Source: Anoplopoma fimbria (taxonomy: Eukaryota > Chordata > Actinopteri > Perciformes > Anoplopomatidae). From it: a stretch of 64,000 bases of DNA. The notes under the pieces were generated by a model. That model was given only the letters and a program-made list of their open reading frames with translations, searched no databases and was not told where the DNA came from. Shown here in pieces: positions 48,973 to 61,560 of the stretch. The number at the start of each line of letters is the position of its first letter. The stretch's first letter is position 1. The stretch lies in NCBI RefSeq assembly GCF_027596085.1, contig NC_072452.1, forward strand, positions 9,629,497 through 9,693,496. The letters run 5' to 3'. Made by a program: the position numbers and the translations under genes.

Positions 48973-49646
48973 ATAGGGATGCACGGATACAGATACCGGT
49001 GTCAGGTATTGGGTAAAGGTCCGATACTGTGCTCATGTACTCCTACTCATAAAAGTACTCCAATACAACCGCACCTGACACCATTACGGCAACGTGGCGT
49101 TAACCACTCGTCAATTGAGCTTCATAAGTCGCCCAGCGAGTGTCTGGTAGGGAGGGAGCAGTGCAGTGTGTGTACAGTTTAATTGTCGGCAAATAAATAC
49201 TACAACTCCTCGGGAAACAAAATCCAAGTGTCTGTCTTGTATGCCAGCTACCTACTGATTAAAGTGAAGGCCATGAATTGAACTACAGCTAAGGCGCACT
49301 TAAGGTGGGCTGACCTTTAAGGTTGACCAGCTAATCTGAAGTCTGTCCTCAGAGTTTTGCTCAGTTTTTTTTCTTCTTTTAACTGTTATCTATGAACATC
49401 CCTACTGCAAAGAACTATTCTCTGTTTGTATCACGACAACACAGTGTTAATTCTAAAAAATGTCAGCAACAGCATTATGTTGTTACAGTCAGAAAGTGAG
49501 GAACATCTGATGAAAATAAAACGTGTTTTCAAAGTCATGGTTAGAACTGTAATTGTATTATTAAGCACTAATATCGATACTCGATATCAGCAAGTACCAG
49601 AATTTCATTTGACTTGTCGGAAAAAAAGGTGTATGGGTGCATCCCT
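48973..49646. mobile_element. Non-autonomous hAT-type DNA transposon, about 674 bp
   Basis: The left end reads AGGGATGCACGGATAC and the right end, reverse-complemented, reads AGGGATGCACCCATAC, giving 16-bp terminal inverted repeats with two mismatches. Perfect 8-bp duplications (TAACCTTA) flank it, the hallmark of hAT insertion. The left subterminal region (AGATACCGGTGTCAGGTATT, GGTCCGATACTGTGCTCATG) and the right one (ATCGATACTCGATATCAGCA) are rich in GATAC motifs, as is usual in fish hAT families. No transposase frame is present, so it must have been moved in trans. The intact duplication and ends suggest a fairly recent insertion. Confidence 0.85.
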
Positions 49647-49654
49647 TAACCTTA
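49647..49654 (+). repeat. Target-site duplication, right
   Basis: The second TAACCTTA octamer, directly after the right terminal inverted repeat. Confidence 0.85.
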
Positions 49655-50580
49655 ACCCTTGGCTATTTTTATTTAAGGGATTGCTTTATAAAAATAATAT
49701 TCCCTAATAGGAGGAAAATGGTGGCAGATGACCTGATTTTTCACTTGCAACAGCCAACGTTTACCTATTGAGTTCATTCCCTGGTCAGCACACATCGGAG
49801 GTGACGGATGATGTGGCAACTGTGCTTTTTGAAGATTTATAAGAACAGTTAAAGAAGGTAAAATATAAACAATAACATAACTTTTACTCGTTTTTATCAA
49901 GAAGCCACTCAATGTGAAACAGGCATGAATTATAGAAAATGATTCCCTCAAGAGTGCTATAAACCAGGATGAAATGCAGAGGTACCATGAAGCATTTGAC
50001 ACTTAACTGAGTGATCGGAATTGAAAATATATTGACTGCTCGCTGTCTGATAGCCGGTATGTCAGTGTGTCTATCAAGGTTATATGAACAATGATTGGCT
50101 GGTTTATTTGTGTGTAATGATGCGCACCACCTGGCCTCAGTGTTGCTGGGAGCATTACCCCCAGCAGTTTCTAGATATTTGTGAAAGACTGTCTGTGACA
50201 CCATGAAACTCCAGTATAACTACAGTATAGGGGAACCATTAAAGTACTGGCCAACAAAATGATAGCTGTTTAATGAGGCAAATGGCTGGATGGGACCCAG
50301 GATAAGATACAATTTACTAATTCAATTAGTTTTCTAATTTAAATGTGTTTTAAACAGTTAACTGCCGCAACACTGAGTTTTGGCCACAAGTTTATTTACC
50401 TGGCACATGACTGATACATTGCTTTTAAAACAAGAATTCAATACATTGTTGTCAGTGACAGAGTGGAAGAACCGCAGCACAAACTAGTGGTGATGGATGA
50501 AAAAAGTCCTGCTTGAAATAGCAAACCGAGAGCACAGGATGAATCAAAATGAATGAAAACTATACAGGCTATTATCCAGC
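49655..50580. other. Gene-free DNA
   Basis: No gene is seen. The two overlapping minus-strand frames at 49673-50204 have no recognisable domain. Confidence 0.45.
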
Positions 50581-51180
50581 TAGAGCGATAGAAAATGCAT
50601 GAGTGTAGAGCTGCTAACCAGCGAGGATTTGTAGTGGCGGGGAGGCGGAGAGGCAGAGCGTGTGCCCTGACTTCCCCTTCAGCTCCCCCGCGGTCACCCT
50701 TCCTGGGGGAAAATCCCAGTAGGCTGACTCAATCCAAAACATGTGTGGGTAAACAACACAACCAAGACAAGACTGAGATGCGCCCCAATCTAATGCTCCT
50801 AAACTAACAAACACACACAGCTACTTAAACCCTGCGCTCGAGGTACCAGGTAACCCTCTGCAATCCAGACAGCCAGCTAAAATCAGCCAGGCGTGTGGAG
50901 AGGGGGAAGCGGTGCAGAGAGACTGGAGATATTTCTCCTCTATTTTAGGCAGCCTCCTAACAAGCGTCCTCAGACAGGGCTGTAGGGGAGCGGGGTAACT
51001 GCTGAGCCTGGCACCACTCAAAGCCCAGAACAGAGCAGCCAGCGGGGCTAACAACCATCAGCAGCCCAACCAGCTGCTACCGAATGCCCCAGTCCAGGCA
51101 CCAACACCCATGGGAGGACAGCGATCAATAAAACCCACAGCCCTGGAAGATATGCGGGAAGAAATGTGTTGAGGCAAAAC
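50581..51180. other. GC-richer block, possible regulatory or non-coding exon DNA
   Basis: Base composition rises clearly above the neighbouring DNA, with CpGs (for example CCCCCGCGGTCACC) and many CAGC/GCTG motifs. Short frames on both strands are interrupted. A TTTTAG|GCAGCC acceptor-like site lies near 50946, but no donor-bounded frame follows. The nature of the block is unknown. Confidence 0.3.
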
Positions 51181-52530
51181 AGGCTCATTTAAAGCTAAAC
51201 TGTCCTATCAGTGGGGTTGGAGGAGCATGTTGAATATCTCTCCAGAGAGCGAGGAGGGAGGGAATGTTACATTCACTGTAAGAGGCTTTTGGATGCTCTC
51301 TGCAATTGGGAAGGTCAGAGTAATTGGCCAAATGAGAGTTCAGGCCAAACCGAGGGTGTTTCTGCATTTCCGTGTGTGTGTGTGTATGCTTGTGCGTCTG
51401 TGTCAGAGAAAGAGATGGAGGAAGAGAGGCAGAGGAGGAAAAGCGATGAAGAACTGAAGTAGGTGCAAACATCTGTTCAGTTACGAGGGTATTCTGACAG
51501 TGAGAATGAAAAGCTTCGCTTCCTGACGCCACATGTTCTTTTGTTTTTTTTTATGTTTCACAAGACAAGAATTAGCCATTTAAAGAGCAGACCGTAACAT
51601 TTTAAAACAGAATTCTTCTCTTTACACGTGCACATTTTTGTTGTGGAGAGAGTACTGTACCTCTTCTTGTTTGCAACTTTCTAGTCTGCCACCTTTGATA
51701 CAGTACATCCTGTTCCCCCCTAAAAAATGTTATAGGAGTACAAGTAGCATCTGCTTTTTAAATGTTCTTAGCAAAACATTTTTTTTACAACAATAGAAAC
51801 ATTAAATGGCATTTTACCCATTCTTAAAGGGTCAAATCAAACTAATTGGTTCCTAGCCATGCAGACAGTGTTGGTTTCATGTGTTCAGGTTGTGATCCAT
51901 CTCTTTCCAGTACGATTCCCTGTTTTTCTAGATAACGCAACAATCTCACAGAGGGCCATTTTGCCTTGGAATACTTTCTACCCCAAAAAATTGTTCCAAT
52001 GAAAATTGTGTTTAGTGGATCGTCCATTCAAGAGTAATGGGAAAACAATTTCTAGCAAGAGATGTTGCTGTTACTTTTCAATGGCATTAACAAGCAAGAA
52101 CATCAATATTGGACTACCTCATACTATCCCAAAATTGTGTGACATTTTTATGGAAAACTTTAACCCTGACTTCCTCCATGACAGGTTTGGAGCTTCCGGA
52201 CAAAATCCCCAGATCAGAGTCAAAGCTGTGTTAGCTCTACGCCCGCACATCGGCACCAGAGCACCATTTGTGAACTGTCCAAATAAGCAAACCTATAGTC
52301 TGGTTGGTGCCTTGCTTAATATCTGAACCTGTCAGGGAGGGAAAACATTTCCTCGCCTGTAGCCTACCTGTGTGTGCTATGTGTTACATTTATAGTTGTT
52401 GTGTTGTTTTTTTGGCACCTCAGGTGTTTGCATTAATTAATATAGCAAATAACACAGTGACTGATCTACATAGGGGAAACAGTGAAGACATGAGGAATGA
52501 GCCAATCAAGTAAACACGCGTGCCGATGAC
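51181..52530. other. Gene-free DNA
   Basis: No gene is seen. A short GT run lies at 51373-51385, and purine-rich DNA at 51400-51460 gives a charged low-complexity frame that I do not credit. Confidence 0.45.
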
Positions 52531-52732
52531 AACATCGAGCACTAGACAAAACTACGCCCGTGTCACTACATGAGTCTTTGTGATAAAACTTGGTTTGGAG
52601 ACCAGACATATAGTGAAAACCACAACAACGTCAAGCCTCCTGATTATTAGACAGCGTGTGTAGTGTGAACAGTGCCAGCGACGTGACGACTTTGAAAGTC
52701 GTGTAGTGTGAACTTGGTTTGGTTAGAGCAAA
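52531..52732 (+). repeat. Probable dispersed repeat with internal direct repeats
   Basis: GTGTAGTGTGAAC occurs at 52658-52670 and 52701-52713. AACTTGGTTTGG occurs at 52587-52598 and 52711-52722. The dyad CGACTTTGAAAGTCG is at 52687-52701. I have an impression of having seen similar AGTCGTGTAGTGTGAAC sequence in other fish, which suggests a DNA-transposon-derived repeat, but ends and duplications are not visible. Confidence 0.4.
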
Positions 52733-54884
52733 AGGAAAGATGATAGCTATGGTTAATCAACACACTAAAGTGAATTGCAGATCTGACAGGATGCAAACTT
52801 TGATCTTCCACATGAAAGTCAGTTGCTGTCTTTCCTTGCTACATGAAGGGAACAGTTCTTCCTGTATTGGCACTAAACATTGGCTCTGGACATAAATCAT
52901 GAGGGGAATCATCCAATATGGAAATAATTTCTCTGGATACTTATCTGAACAATTTAATAACATTCACCTCCATAGTGTTGAGGTGGTGGCAGAATTGTCA
53001 GGAACAAAGTCCTAAAAAAGAATCTGGGCAGAAAAAAGCAAACCTTTGTGCATGGCAAGATGCTACTTGTTGAGAGTGAAACATAACTTGTAATTTAGAT
53101 GAACTGACCATTTTTTTTTATATACAGGCCCTTTTATTCTGACATAAATATACTCCTCAGCATCTATGAAGACAACAGTTGAGCAGTCTGCTGGAACAAA
53201 GCCAAAGGAGTCAAGCATCCCATGTGTTGCGAGTGTGATAAGAGGTCACATAAGGCTCGCTTTGGGTAAAAATCGGTATGTTTGGCGAGTGTGTGGAGAG
53301 ACCCCTAGTGTGTGTGTGCGCGTGTGTGTGTGTGCGTGTGAGGAATGCAACACGCTCATGGCGCGTCTGGCAGACCACAGACCTTGTGCTGTCATCCTCT
53401 GTTGAGGAGGCGCGACTGAGGTGACATTCACGTCCCCGGTAATTATCAGGACTATGATGTGAGAACATTAATGATGTATGAGGGCCCAGTGAGGGGTGAG
53501 AGCCGTGGCTTCACAGGGCCTCATTACTGAGAGATACCACCAGCGAGTGAGACTGCACCGCCACGCCCAGCCCAGACTCAACTGAGCATTTAGACTCCAA
53601 CACTTCACTCTCTGTTTTGTCACTGTTGTTGTCACACAATAAATTAGCTTCCAAACACCGAGATGTTTTCTGTGAACACTTCCCCTTCCTTCCTTCCTTT
53701 CAAGGGGCAATCATGAATAGTTTGTCGATGTGGATTTATCTGCTCCGTACAGGGAAAAACATTTGGGATTAACAATGTTGTCAAATTAAAGAAATCGGGC
53801 ATCAGAAAGCCAAATTGAGAACTTTGATCCGAGCAGTCCTGGATTTTGCCCTCTTGTAACTAGAATGGACAAGATGTCTGATTATCTCTAATTAAAAATG
53901 ATTAAGCACCTACTTGCTGCAGTCAATGACCATTGATTGAGGAGAATGCTGATGTGGTGAGTGTGGCCCTGTTTTGGGCTAATTCCAATAGGCCTTCAAA
54001 TTTCTCATTTCAATCAGAGAAGGTGCCCATTGACAAGATTTAAATCATTAAAGCCATCCACTTCTCTCCTGTAGGGGGATTATGGATCTCTGGGCTCCCC
54101 CCGTGCGGTCCGCTTCATGCATGCTGAACAGAGGGAATAGGGAGTGGAGCCAGTGAATGTGAAAAACGAATAAAGGATTTAAATAGAGAATAAAGACAGA
54201 GGGGAAAAAGTCGATTACATCTCTAGATTGTCAAACATTTGGTCATGAACCAAAGTGGGATATCAAAAGGGAGGAAAGAAAGTCAACATCTTCGTGCATC
54301 ACTAGATGGTTGGGAGAATTAAACAGGATAAAAGACCTGAGTTAATTCCATGTTTTGCAGGCTGGCAAACAGCACCGGCGAGCTGTTTTTTTTCTTCTTG
54401 TTGATGCTGTGGTACGGGTTCTTGGAGACATGTCGTCTTGCTGTCACAATCCAGAGGGCACGTGTATGACTTCATGTCTAATCAGGTGTGGTATCCATGG
54501 AAACAGAGGTAGCGGAATGTCATGTACAGCACCTCGTCTCATAACACTCCTGGCAAACAGAGAGGCTGCGTGGCTTGTGGCCCACATAGAGCATGTTAGC
54601 TGGGTTTAAAATAACACATCCCATCACAAATACACCGCCAAACCCTGCTTCTCATAAAATCCTGGCGGCTTCTTGCTAAGAATTTGGATGGATTTGGCTG
54701 CATTAGTCTATTTATTTATCATTTCAGCACATTAGTACATTTATAGGTCGATTCCTGTATTTTTAGACTCGGAATGTTTAAATTTGAGAAAATATAAACC
54801 TATTAAAATAAAAGATTCAGTATTATTCTCCACCTAAATTCTATTCCTGGCAATTTAAAGAACTCAAGTAAGGAGACGAGTCTC
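52733..54884. other. Gene-free DNA
   Basis: No gene is seen. It includes the TG/CG microsatellite at 53308 and a conserved-looking stretch at 53870-54130 with several TAAT/ATTA cores (for example CTCTAATTAAAAATGATTAA). Conservation is an inference. Confidence 0.4.
53308..53340 (+). repeat. Compound (TG)n/(CG) microsatellite
   Basis: A 33-base imperfect alternating purine-pyrimidine tract with GCGCG interruptions, potentially Z-DNA forming. Confidence 0.9.
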
Positions 54885-55275
54885 CAGCCATGCTAGCATC
54901 TCTCTTAGGGTGCACAGCAGTGATCTAAATGCTAATGTAAACATGCATTATGCTCTTAAAGACAATGCTGACATGCTGATGTCAAGCAGGTTTAATGTTT
55001 ACCATGTTCACCACCTTAATTTAGCATGTTAGCATTTTACAATTTGCTAATTAGTATGAAACACAAATTACAGCTGAGGCTGATGGGGGTTTAATTAGTT
55101 TTGTAGATAGATATTTAAACATGAGGCAAAGTATCAGGCAATCTGAAATTCAGACCTAATAATGGCACTAAAGGAAAAGTCAGGGGAGCATAAAAGTCAG
55201 TAGAATTCATCCTCTGCGGACAATGAATTGTATGGCAATTTTCCCAGTAGCTTTTTAGATATTTCAATTTAGGCC
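54885..55275 (+). repeat. Teleost dispersed repeat, copy 2 (CATCCTCTGG family)
   Basis: The blocks run CATGCTAGCATC, GACATGCTGATGTC, TTTACCATGTTCACCACCTT, TTAGCATGTTAGCATTTTAC, AGCTGAGGCTGATGGGGGTT, AATTCATCCTCTGCGGACA and TATGGCAATTTTCC. Their order matches the upstream and middle parts of a widespread percomorph repeat. It overlaps copy 1 (24413) only in the middle and 3' parts, so the two copies together show most of the element. No coding capacity is seen. Confidence 0.75.
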
Positions 55276-57899
55276 AATCTTGTGCAAGTCTGGCTATAAA
55301 ATATGAAGAATATCATAGTTATCTACCTAGTAAAATATGAAAAATCCATACAATTGCAAAAAATCTAGAGAAACTTTTCTTGTCTGGTCAAGTCTTTAGC
55401 GGGGGATAAGCATTAGGGGAACTCAGGCACTATAATCTAAAATCCGGGCTGCCCTGCTCATAACCCACTGTAAACAAAGCAGTGTTGTGAATGAAAATGA
55501 TAAGTAGATAAGTCACCATACTGCCAGCTGAACCCGGCATTAGTTATGAAATGAAAAATATGGATGAAATGGATTATCGAGGTAATACGTTTTCAAAACA
55601 TTTCCCCTTTGTTTCAATCCCTCAATGATTGCATCTGATAATTGGGTAAGGATTTACAATTATAGCATGAAGCTGTTTCCACTGGAGTGCTGCTCCCGTG
55701 CACAAACTTCACAGTAAAAATGGTTTAGCGTACAGTATTGGCCGAAATGTTGTCGATAAGTAAAAAATAAAACTTTCCTGCTTTTAACAAGTAAGTAGCT
55801 ACATGCAAAGAAAAGGGTTTATTTGCATATTCACGGCTGGAAAACACTTCAGAGGACATGGTCATTGTCCAATAAACACACGTTATATAAGTGGTACCAC
55901 TTAGGTGAAATAGCCTGAACCTGATTTTGAACATAACACATTTACACAGTTAGGTCCAATTGTTTCGCCCCACAACCGAGTACAATTGCTTTCTGATTGT
56001 TCTTATGTGCCCAAATGAGCCAGGCGAAAACCACTGCAGGGTTTTTTCCGTATACAAACTAATTCATCCGGCTGCAGCTAACAAACTACCACTGAGCGGC
56101 ACAAAGACTGCAATTCTAACAAAGGAAGTGTTTGAAACTAATTTTGTAAACAAGGTTTTACCTATTTCTCTAACACACATGACAAATAATCCAACAACTT
56201 CACAAAAATCTCACATCTGATAATGGCAAGGAGTTTGCAGTCGAGGGAATGTAATAAAAGGTTTTCATGCAAAATGACAAGGTCAGAGGATAGAAGCGTA
56301 CATGCATTTCCATCATCGTTGCCATCGTTCTAATTTTCATCATTGATGGATCTTTGCTTTACTTTGCAAAGATACAGAAGTCTTCATCCTGTGACGCACA
56401 GATTAAAATGATAAAACGGGAAAGATTCTGGAGAGTTAATTCATTGCACTGCATACTGAGAAGCACGCCTGTGAGCATAATTAAGATGTTCTTTCAACAC
56501 ACAAGTTTGACTCACAGGAGTTCTGAAGCTGATAACCAGCAAGATGAAACTGACAAAAGCATAAATAAGAACCGAGTCACAGATTTAAAAGGAGAATCAT
56601 TCCCACTATGTTGTTCAAACAGCACGCTTTCGCTGACGTGCAGTAACACAGAGATGAGTTGGTGTTGGGATGATTTTTTCACTAAGTAGTGAAAGATGGT
56701 AAGAATTGAAATGTATTAATTACATTACAGTTTCTACTGTTACTCCGACATTTTGTGTTTAACTTTAATAAAAAGGGTGCTTCCCTACAGAGCCACAGCT
56801 CAAACATTAATTTCTATTCACATTTTTAAATCACCTCAAAACCTGCAGCTCATCTATCTGTTGGTCAGAGACTTCAACCAGGATTGTCTTGATAACATGA
56901 TACATGGCAGTCACAAACAAACTCAGCAGTTGGACAAGCTGGTCCTGATTTACCCCATATACCTTAAAATGTCCATAATATTACCACCCATACAAATAAA
57001 ACCCATCAACAACACCTATTTATACAAGTTATATATAAAAGTGACGTTTGGAGGCTTTAAAGTTGTTTAAAAAAGCACCTTTGATGGATTTGGAAGAAGT
57101 AAAAAAAAAAAAAGGTGCAATCAGCAGTATAACTAACTTATTTACTGTTGGATATTAAGTAGTGTAATCATTTCAGTAATTCATTAGTGTCATAATAAGA
57201 AAAACATTGGTGTTAGTGATACAATTAACAAGGTCTCCTTTCAGTCCAGGTGTCTCAGTAAGTCATGACATGTGGGACAGTTAGACAGCATGAACAATAG
57301 CTGGACTCTAAAACTAGAGCAGCTAAATGGAATTCAGCCATCATCAATTTTGATAAAATAACATTTGTGCTTTTCTTCTTACATGTCAAAATGTGCTCTA
57401 TGCAAAAGACCCATCAGTGACATTTTACTTTATCAATTAATCAGAGGTTATTTATGTCACCTTTCATACAGGTCTGTGAAATTTAAAGAGCGTTTCCTCC
57501 CATAGATAGACACAGTAATGAACTTCTTTCTTTGACATTTGCAGAGACGTCTTAAGCTTTGGTGAGGACACTGATGTAAAAAGCTGACGTGGATGCTTCT
57601 TTGTTCTGTCATCACACTTGCTGTAGCCAAGACTTCTTGTTCTATTTAAACTTGACTAACTGGGCAGATTACTTTGCATGCATACCAACTGGGTAATGCT
57701 TATTTCCACTGAAAATATTTTTTTTCTTATTATTGCATGCGGTTATAATTTGGAATAATGACGTTCAGAGTCCTCTTTACTTCACAGCAACCTTTTTTCC
57801 CCATTTGTCTCTGTCCTGCTGGTTGTAATGTTGCTATTTTCCCTGCTGAGGCTCTCAGTATTTACAGGCTAACAGCATCTCCTCCTTTTTCTACATTTA
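55276..57899. other. Gene-free DNA
   Basis: No gene is established. Plus-strand frames of 86, 111 and 105 codons lie between 55960 and 57070, the last two in the same phase and separated by a stop. None shows a known motif. A 13-base A run lies at 57101-57113. Confidence 0.4.
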
Positions 57900-58150
57900 A
57901 AGATTTAGCTGGAGCTTCAGAATATCAAATGTAAATGACCGAGACAAAACCATGGAGAGAAAGGAAGATTGAACTAAATGAGTCTGAGTCCCCATCTTCT
58001 CTTAATTGTATCTGTGTGGACAGTATGTAAAGCCCAAGACTGGTGATATCAATTAGCATGCAATATCAATTAACTACCAATCTCACAGCACATTAGTAGG
58101 AATAATGGGTTGACCCCTAATACGACCCGTCCACTTCACGTCAGTGGATC
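57900..58150. promoter_or_regulatory. Candidate conserved non-coding element
   Basis: ATATCAATTA is repeated around GCATGCA (58046-58072), giving two homeodomain-type sites flanking an octamer-like AATTAGCATGC. No repeats or coding potential are seen. The regulatory role is an inference. Confidence 0.25.
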
Positions 58151-59999
58151 CTTCTAGACAACTCTCTGTAAACACTGCATGCTTGAAAAGCTAGGACCAT
58201 ATGCAAAAATAATGGGGGAAAGGACATTCATTATTTAAATTGTCTTCCCCTGAGGTGAGAATCTGAAGATGCAGGTATCACAGAGCGGCACCACAACAAG
58301 GAGTATTGCTATTCTTTAATCCCTTGCTTCCTGCATAAGCAGCCTGTACAGCAACTGAAGGGTCTATAAATGTTCTATGCTCTGCGTCCCGTGAGTTACA
58401 ATGCTCAGGGCAGGCAATAACTCACACCATTAAACATAACGAGAGCTTAGACAGAGCTTAGGCATCGGCAACAGCGAAAAAAAAAATGTCTAATCCTGCG
58501 ATGATGTGGTATAATATTCTTATGGTGCCAATTGTGTTAAGGAAAGTCATGAAACATGTGTAAGTGCATCACAGACAAACAGAAAAAAAAAAAAAAGAAT
58601 CGGACAATGTTTTGTTATCGTAATGTTATTTAGACTGCAGCAATCCTTAGAAACTAAACAGTGTTGAACACAATCAACTGTCATGATGGCCTGGGATGTA
58701 GTAAGAAATCAAGGTTCAACGTGAAAACAACCGAAACTATTCATAATGATGTAACAGAAATAGTTCAGAAGTGGTAGCCATATAACACAGGCCTGACGCC
58801 ATATTTGTTGGACCTCAAAAGTACTAATTCTTTGATGTAATGCAACATATAGTATGACTGGGTTTCCTTTTTTTGAATCTCTGAGTCATATTTCAGAGTG
58901 GGCCCTTTAAATCCAACCAGTTCAGGAATATGGGAGCTGGTTTAAATTTAACATCCTGAGATGAGGATGATGCAGTTCATTGACATATACAGTACAAGCA
59001 GAGTATTTGTTCAGCTAGAAGGAGTTCATCTATTATTTTTATTCATCCATGATATGTAGATTTATGTCATTACATACCTCTGTGATTAAAGTTTCTTGAA
59101 TCTGACACCATTATGCCACACCAGACTGCTGCGAGCAAGAGATGACAATCTGTTATCTATCCGTTAACGCCACACTTTCTCCTCCACATTCATCTCTCAG
59201 TTGCAGCATGACAATCAAAATTCAGCAATTAACCTGCTCTGTCACCCCACACTGAGAGGGACTGCTGGACTGTAGCTGAACTTCAGAGGTGGCAAATGAA
59301 TTTAAAAGGGACGTGGGGGTGGAGGGTAAGCTTGCAAATTAAAGCAGACATGCTGTGCTCAACGGAAACCTTACAGATTTTATCAGCAAGTAAAAGATAT
59401 TTCAAAGATGCTGTGAGATAACAAACATCACTCCTGTTTCTTATGCAAAACAGGAGTTTCTTGCTGCATGTGTCAAAATAAAAAATAATCATGTGATAAT
59501 TGGGATTATTTGATAAATATTTAATTGAATGGGAACTAAGTACAATTTACCAAAGAAACGCTTAAAAGCTCAGAGTTGGGGGGAACTTTCAGAGCTGGGT
59601 TTTAATCCTTTGAGGGTTCATTTTTACACACATTTAGTCATTTTATCATTGGTAATATTTATATATTGATTAGTGCCACTTTAATAAATGTATAGTACTA
59701 CATTTGATCAATATCTTAATAATAAGGAGCTCAAGCTAAAGCGTACAGCTAGCGAATGGTGTTGAAGCAGCTTCTGTTTCCGTCACAGCAGGGTTTTGTT
59801 GTGGCCTCTTTATAATGCCGGGCGGAGAGAAGTCAAGGAGGAACCTGAGACTCCAGCTTGTTCTCCAAGCAGCGTTTGAATTACATAATGTGGGTGAAAT
59901 CGAATTGTCTCCAATCATCCCAGGCTCCCATGTTATCCATCATTTTTATTAGTGCGGCAGTGAGATAAGACTTTGTTATGTTTCTCGGGGAATCTATTT
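58151..59999. other. Gene-free DNA
   Basis: No gene is seen. A 14-base A run lies at 58583-58596. A 10-bp perfect hairpin (59430-59439 with 59448-59457) has an ATGCA loop. The sequence near 59060-59105 (GATTAAAGTTTCTTGAATCT) faintly resembles a LINE tail. Confidence 0.4.
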
Positions 60000-61560
60000 T
60001 CACATGACATGGAATGGCGATTACTTGAATCACAAAGCTACTGGACATCGGTCCAGGTCGGTACTTCCAGAGCAGGGAAAGAGGGAAAGAATATAAAAGC
60101 TGATTACACAAAGTTTGTTGTTTTCAAGCAACAAATCTCTGAGCAAAATAAGAATTGGGATGACATTAAGTGTAGAGCAGGCCTGGCAAAGAGGCTGTTG
60201 TACAGCAAAGGGATTTATGAAATTGAATTTCAATGGCACATTGAGCACTTCATTGAGAGCGTGCCAAAAGTGAGAATCCTATGACGGATTGAGACAAATC
60301 ACTGCCCAAATGAGCTGACAACAAGATGCCTGAGGCATTGCGTTACTATTCAATTAGCATTTAAGAGGGCTTCGGGGAGCGTTGTTTTGTTCTATTTTGC
60401 AGATAAAATATGAGCATCTCCCACAGATTTCTCATTAGGGCCACTTTGAGGGTAACTCTCACCCCATTTATCTTCTCCATCGAGGACCCCTGGTGAATAG
60501 CAAGCTTCAAATAGAGAAGGGAGGAGACACACAATTGAGTTATGCTCATTGAGCTGCAGTGTGATGAGTAGTTAACTACTTTCCCTTCAGTTCCTATCTG
60601 GATTTGTTGATGCTGAATGCGTTGTGGACTTCTGTAAACATGATTGTAGCGATAACAACATCCTTCCTATTCAATCCTTTTAGGTTTTGATGAGTAATCA
60701 CACTTGTGTCTCTCTGTCTCTTTCTTCACTAAAACGATCTCGTCGACAAGCCGGGCTCCACCGTGTCATAATTTTCAATACAAAATAATGTCCATCATTT
60801 GTTTTTTAATAAAGTAGTTTTAGGCAGGGTTTGAAAACAACAACTCCAACCTGCAAAAGTGCCCACTTTTATTTTATAAATCTTTTTTTATCTCATAAAT
60901 CAGCTCAGACGACTTTCTTTTTTGTTTTTCATAAAGCCATTACGAAGACTAATATGCGTGAGAAACCTTTCCTTCAGTCGCACGGGGCATTAATCACTAG
61001 GCCTCTAATATGCTTTTGCTCTGATTATGGCAGTGGCTAGCCCAGAGCTGATAAACACCTATGACGTCTGGTTAGTGTCCCTCCTGGGCTTCTGTGTGAC
61101 CAAGAAGCCAAATGACAAAAGAAAATCAAAGTAGTAAAGGCCAGTAAAAGTCCACTACAGAAATGAGGCTACAAAGAATAACACAGCTCTATTCAATCGC
61201 TACCTGCGTGCAGTGTTTTTTCCCCACAATCAATTTGATTTTCTCTTTTTAATTATGGCAGGATGATGATGTATGCTCCACTAATAAGACATGAATGGGA
61301 AATGAAAGGTCGGCGAGACCTAGATAAATGACTCCCATTATTTCACCAATCGGATAGAAGCCCCTCTATATGTTCTAATTTGAATGATAATAAAATTCTG
61401 AATTGCTTTGTCCTAGCAGGCCACTTTCTCCATGATAAGCAGCCTGGCAAGGTAACCTTGTCCTGTAACCCAGACTCCCATTGCCTTCTGAGAATGTAAT
61501 TGCTTTAAATTAAGGCACAGAAAACACACACAGTTCCAGGCTGCATCAGATCAACAGATG
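60000..61560. promoter_or_regulatory. Candidate block of conserved non-coding elements
   Basis: For 1.5 kb there is no microsatellite or recognisable repeat. The sequence is of even complexity and dense in short developmental-type motifs, for example ATTCAATTAGCATTTAA (60348), CATTAATCACTAGG (60988) and TCTAATTTGAATGATAATAA (61374). No frame exceeds about 103 codons. This is my best guess for enhancer-type DNA in the window, based only on appearance. Confidence 0.3.

Noticed and set aside
56354..57070. A single gene broken by one stop, from two adjacent frames
   Set aside because: The frames share a phase but show no motif or codon bias, and no homology was recognised.
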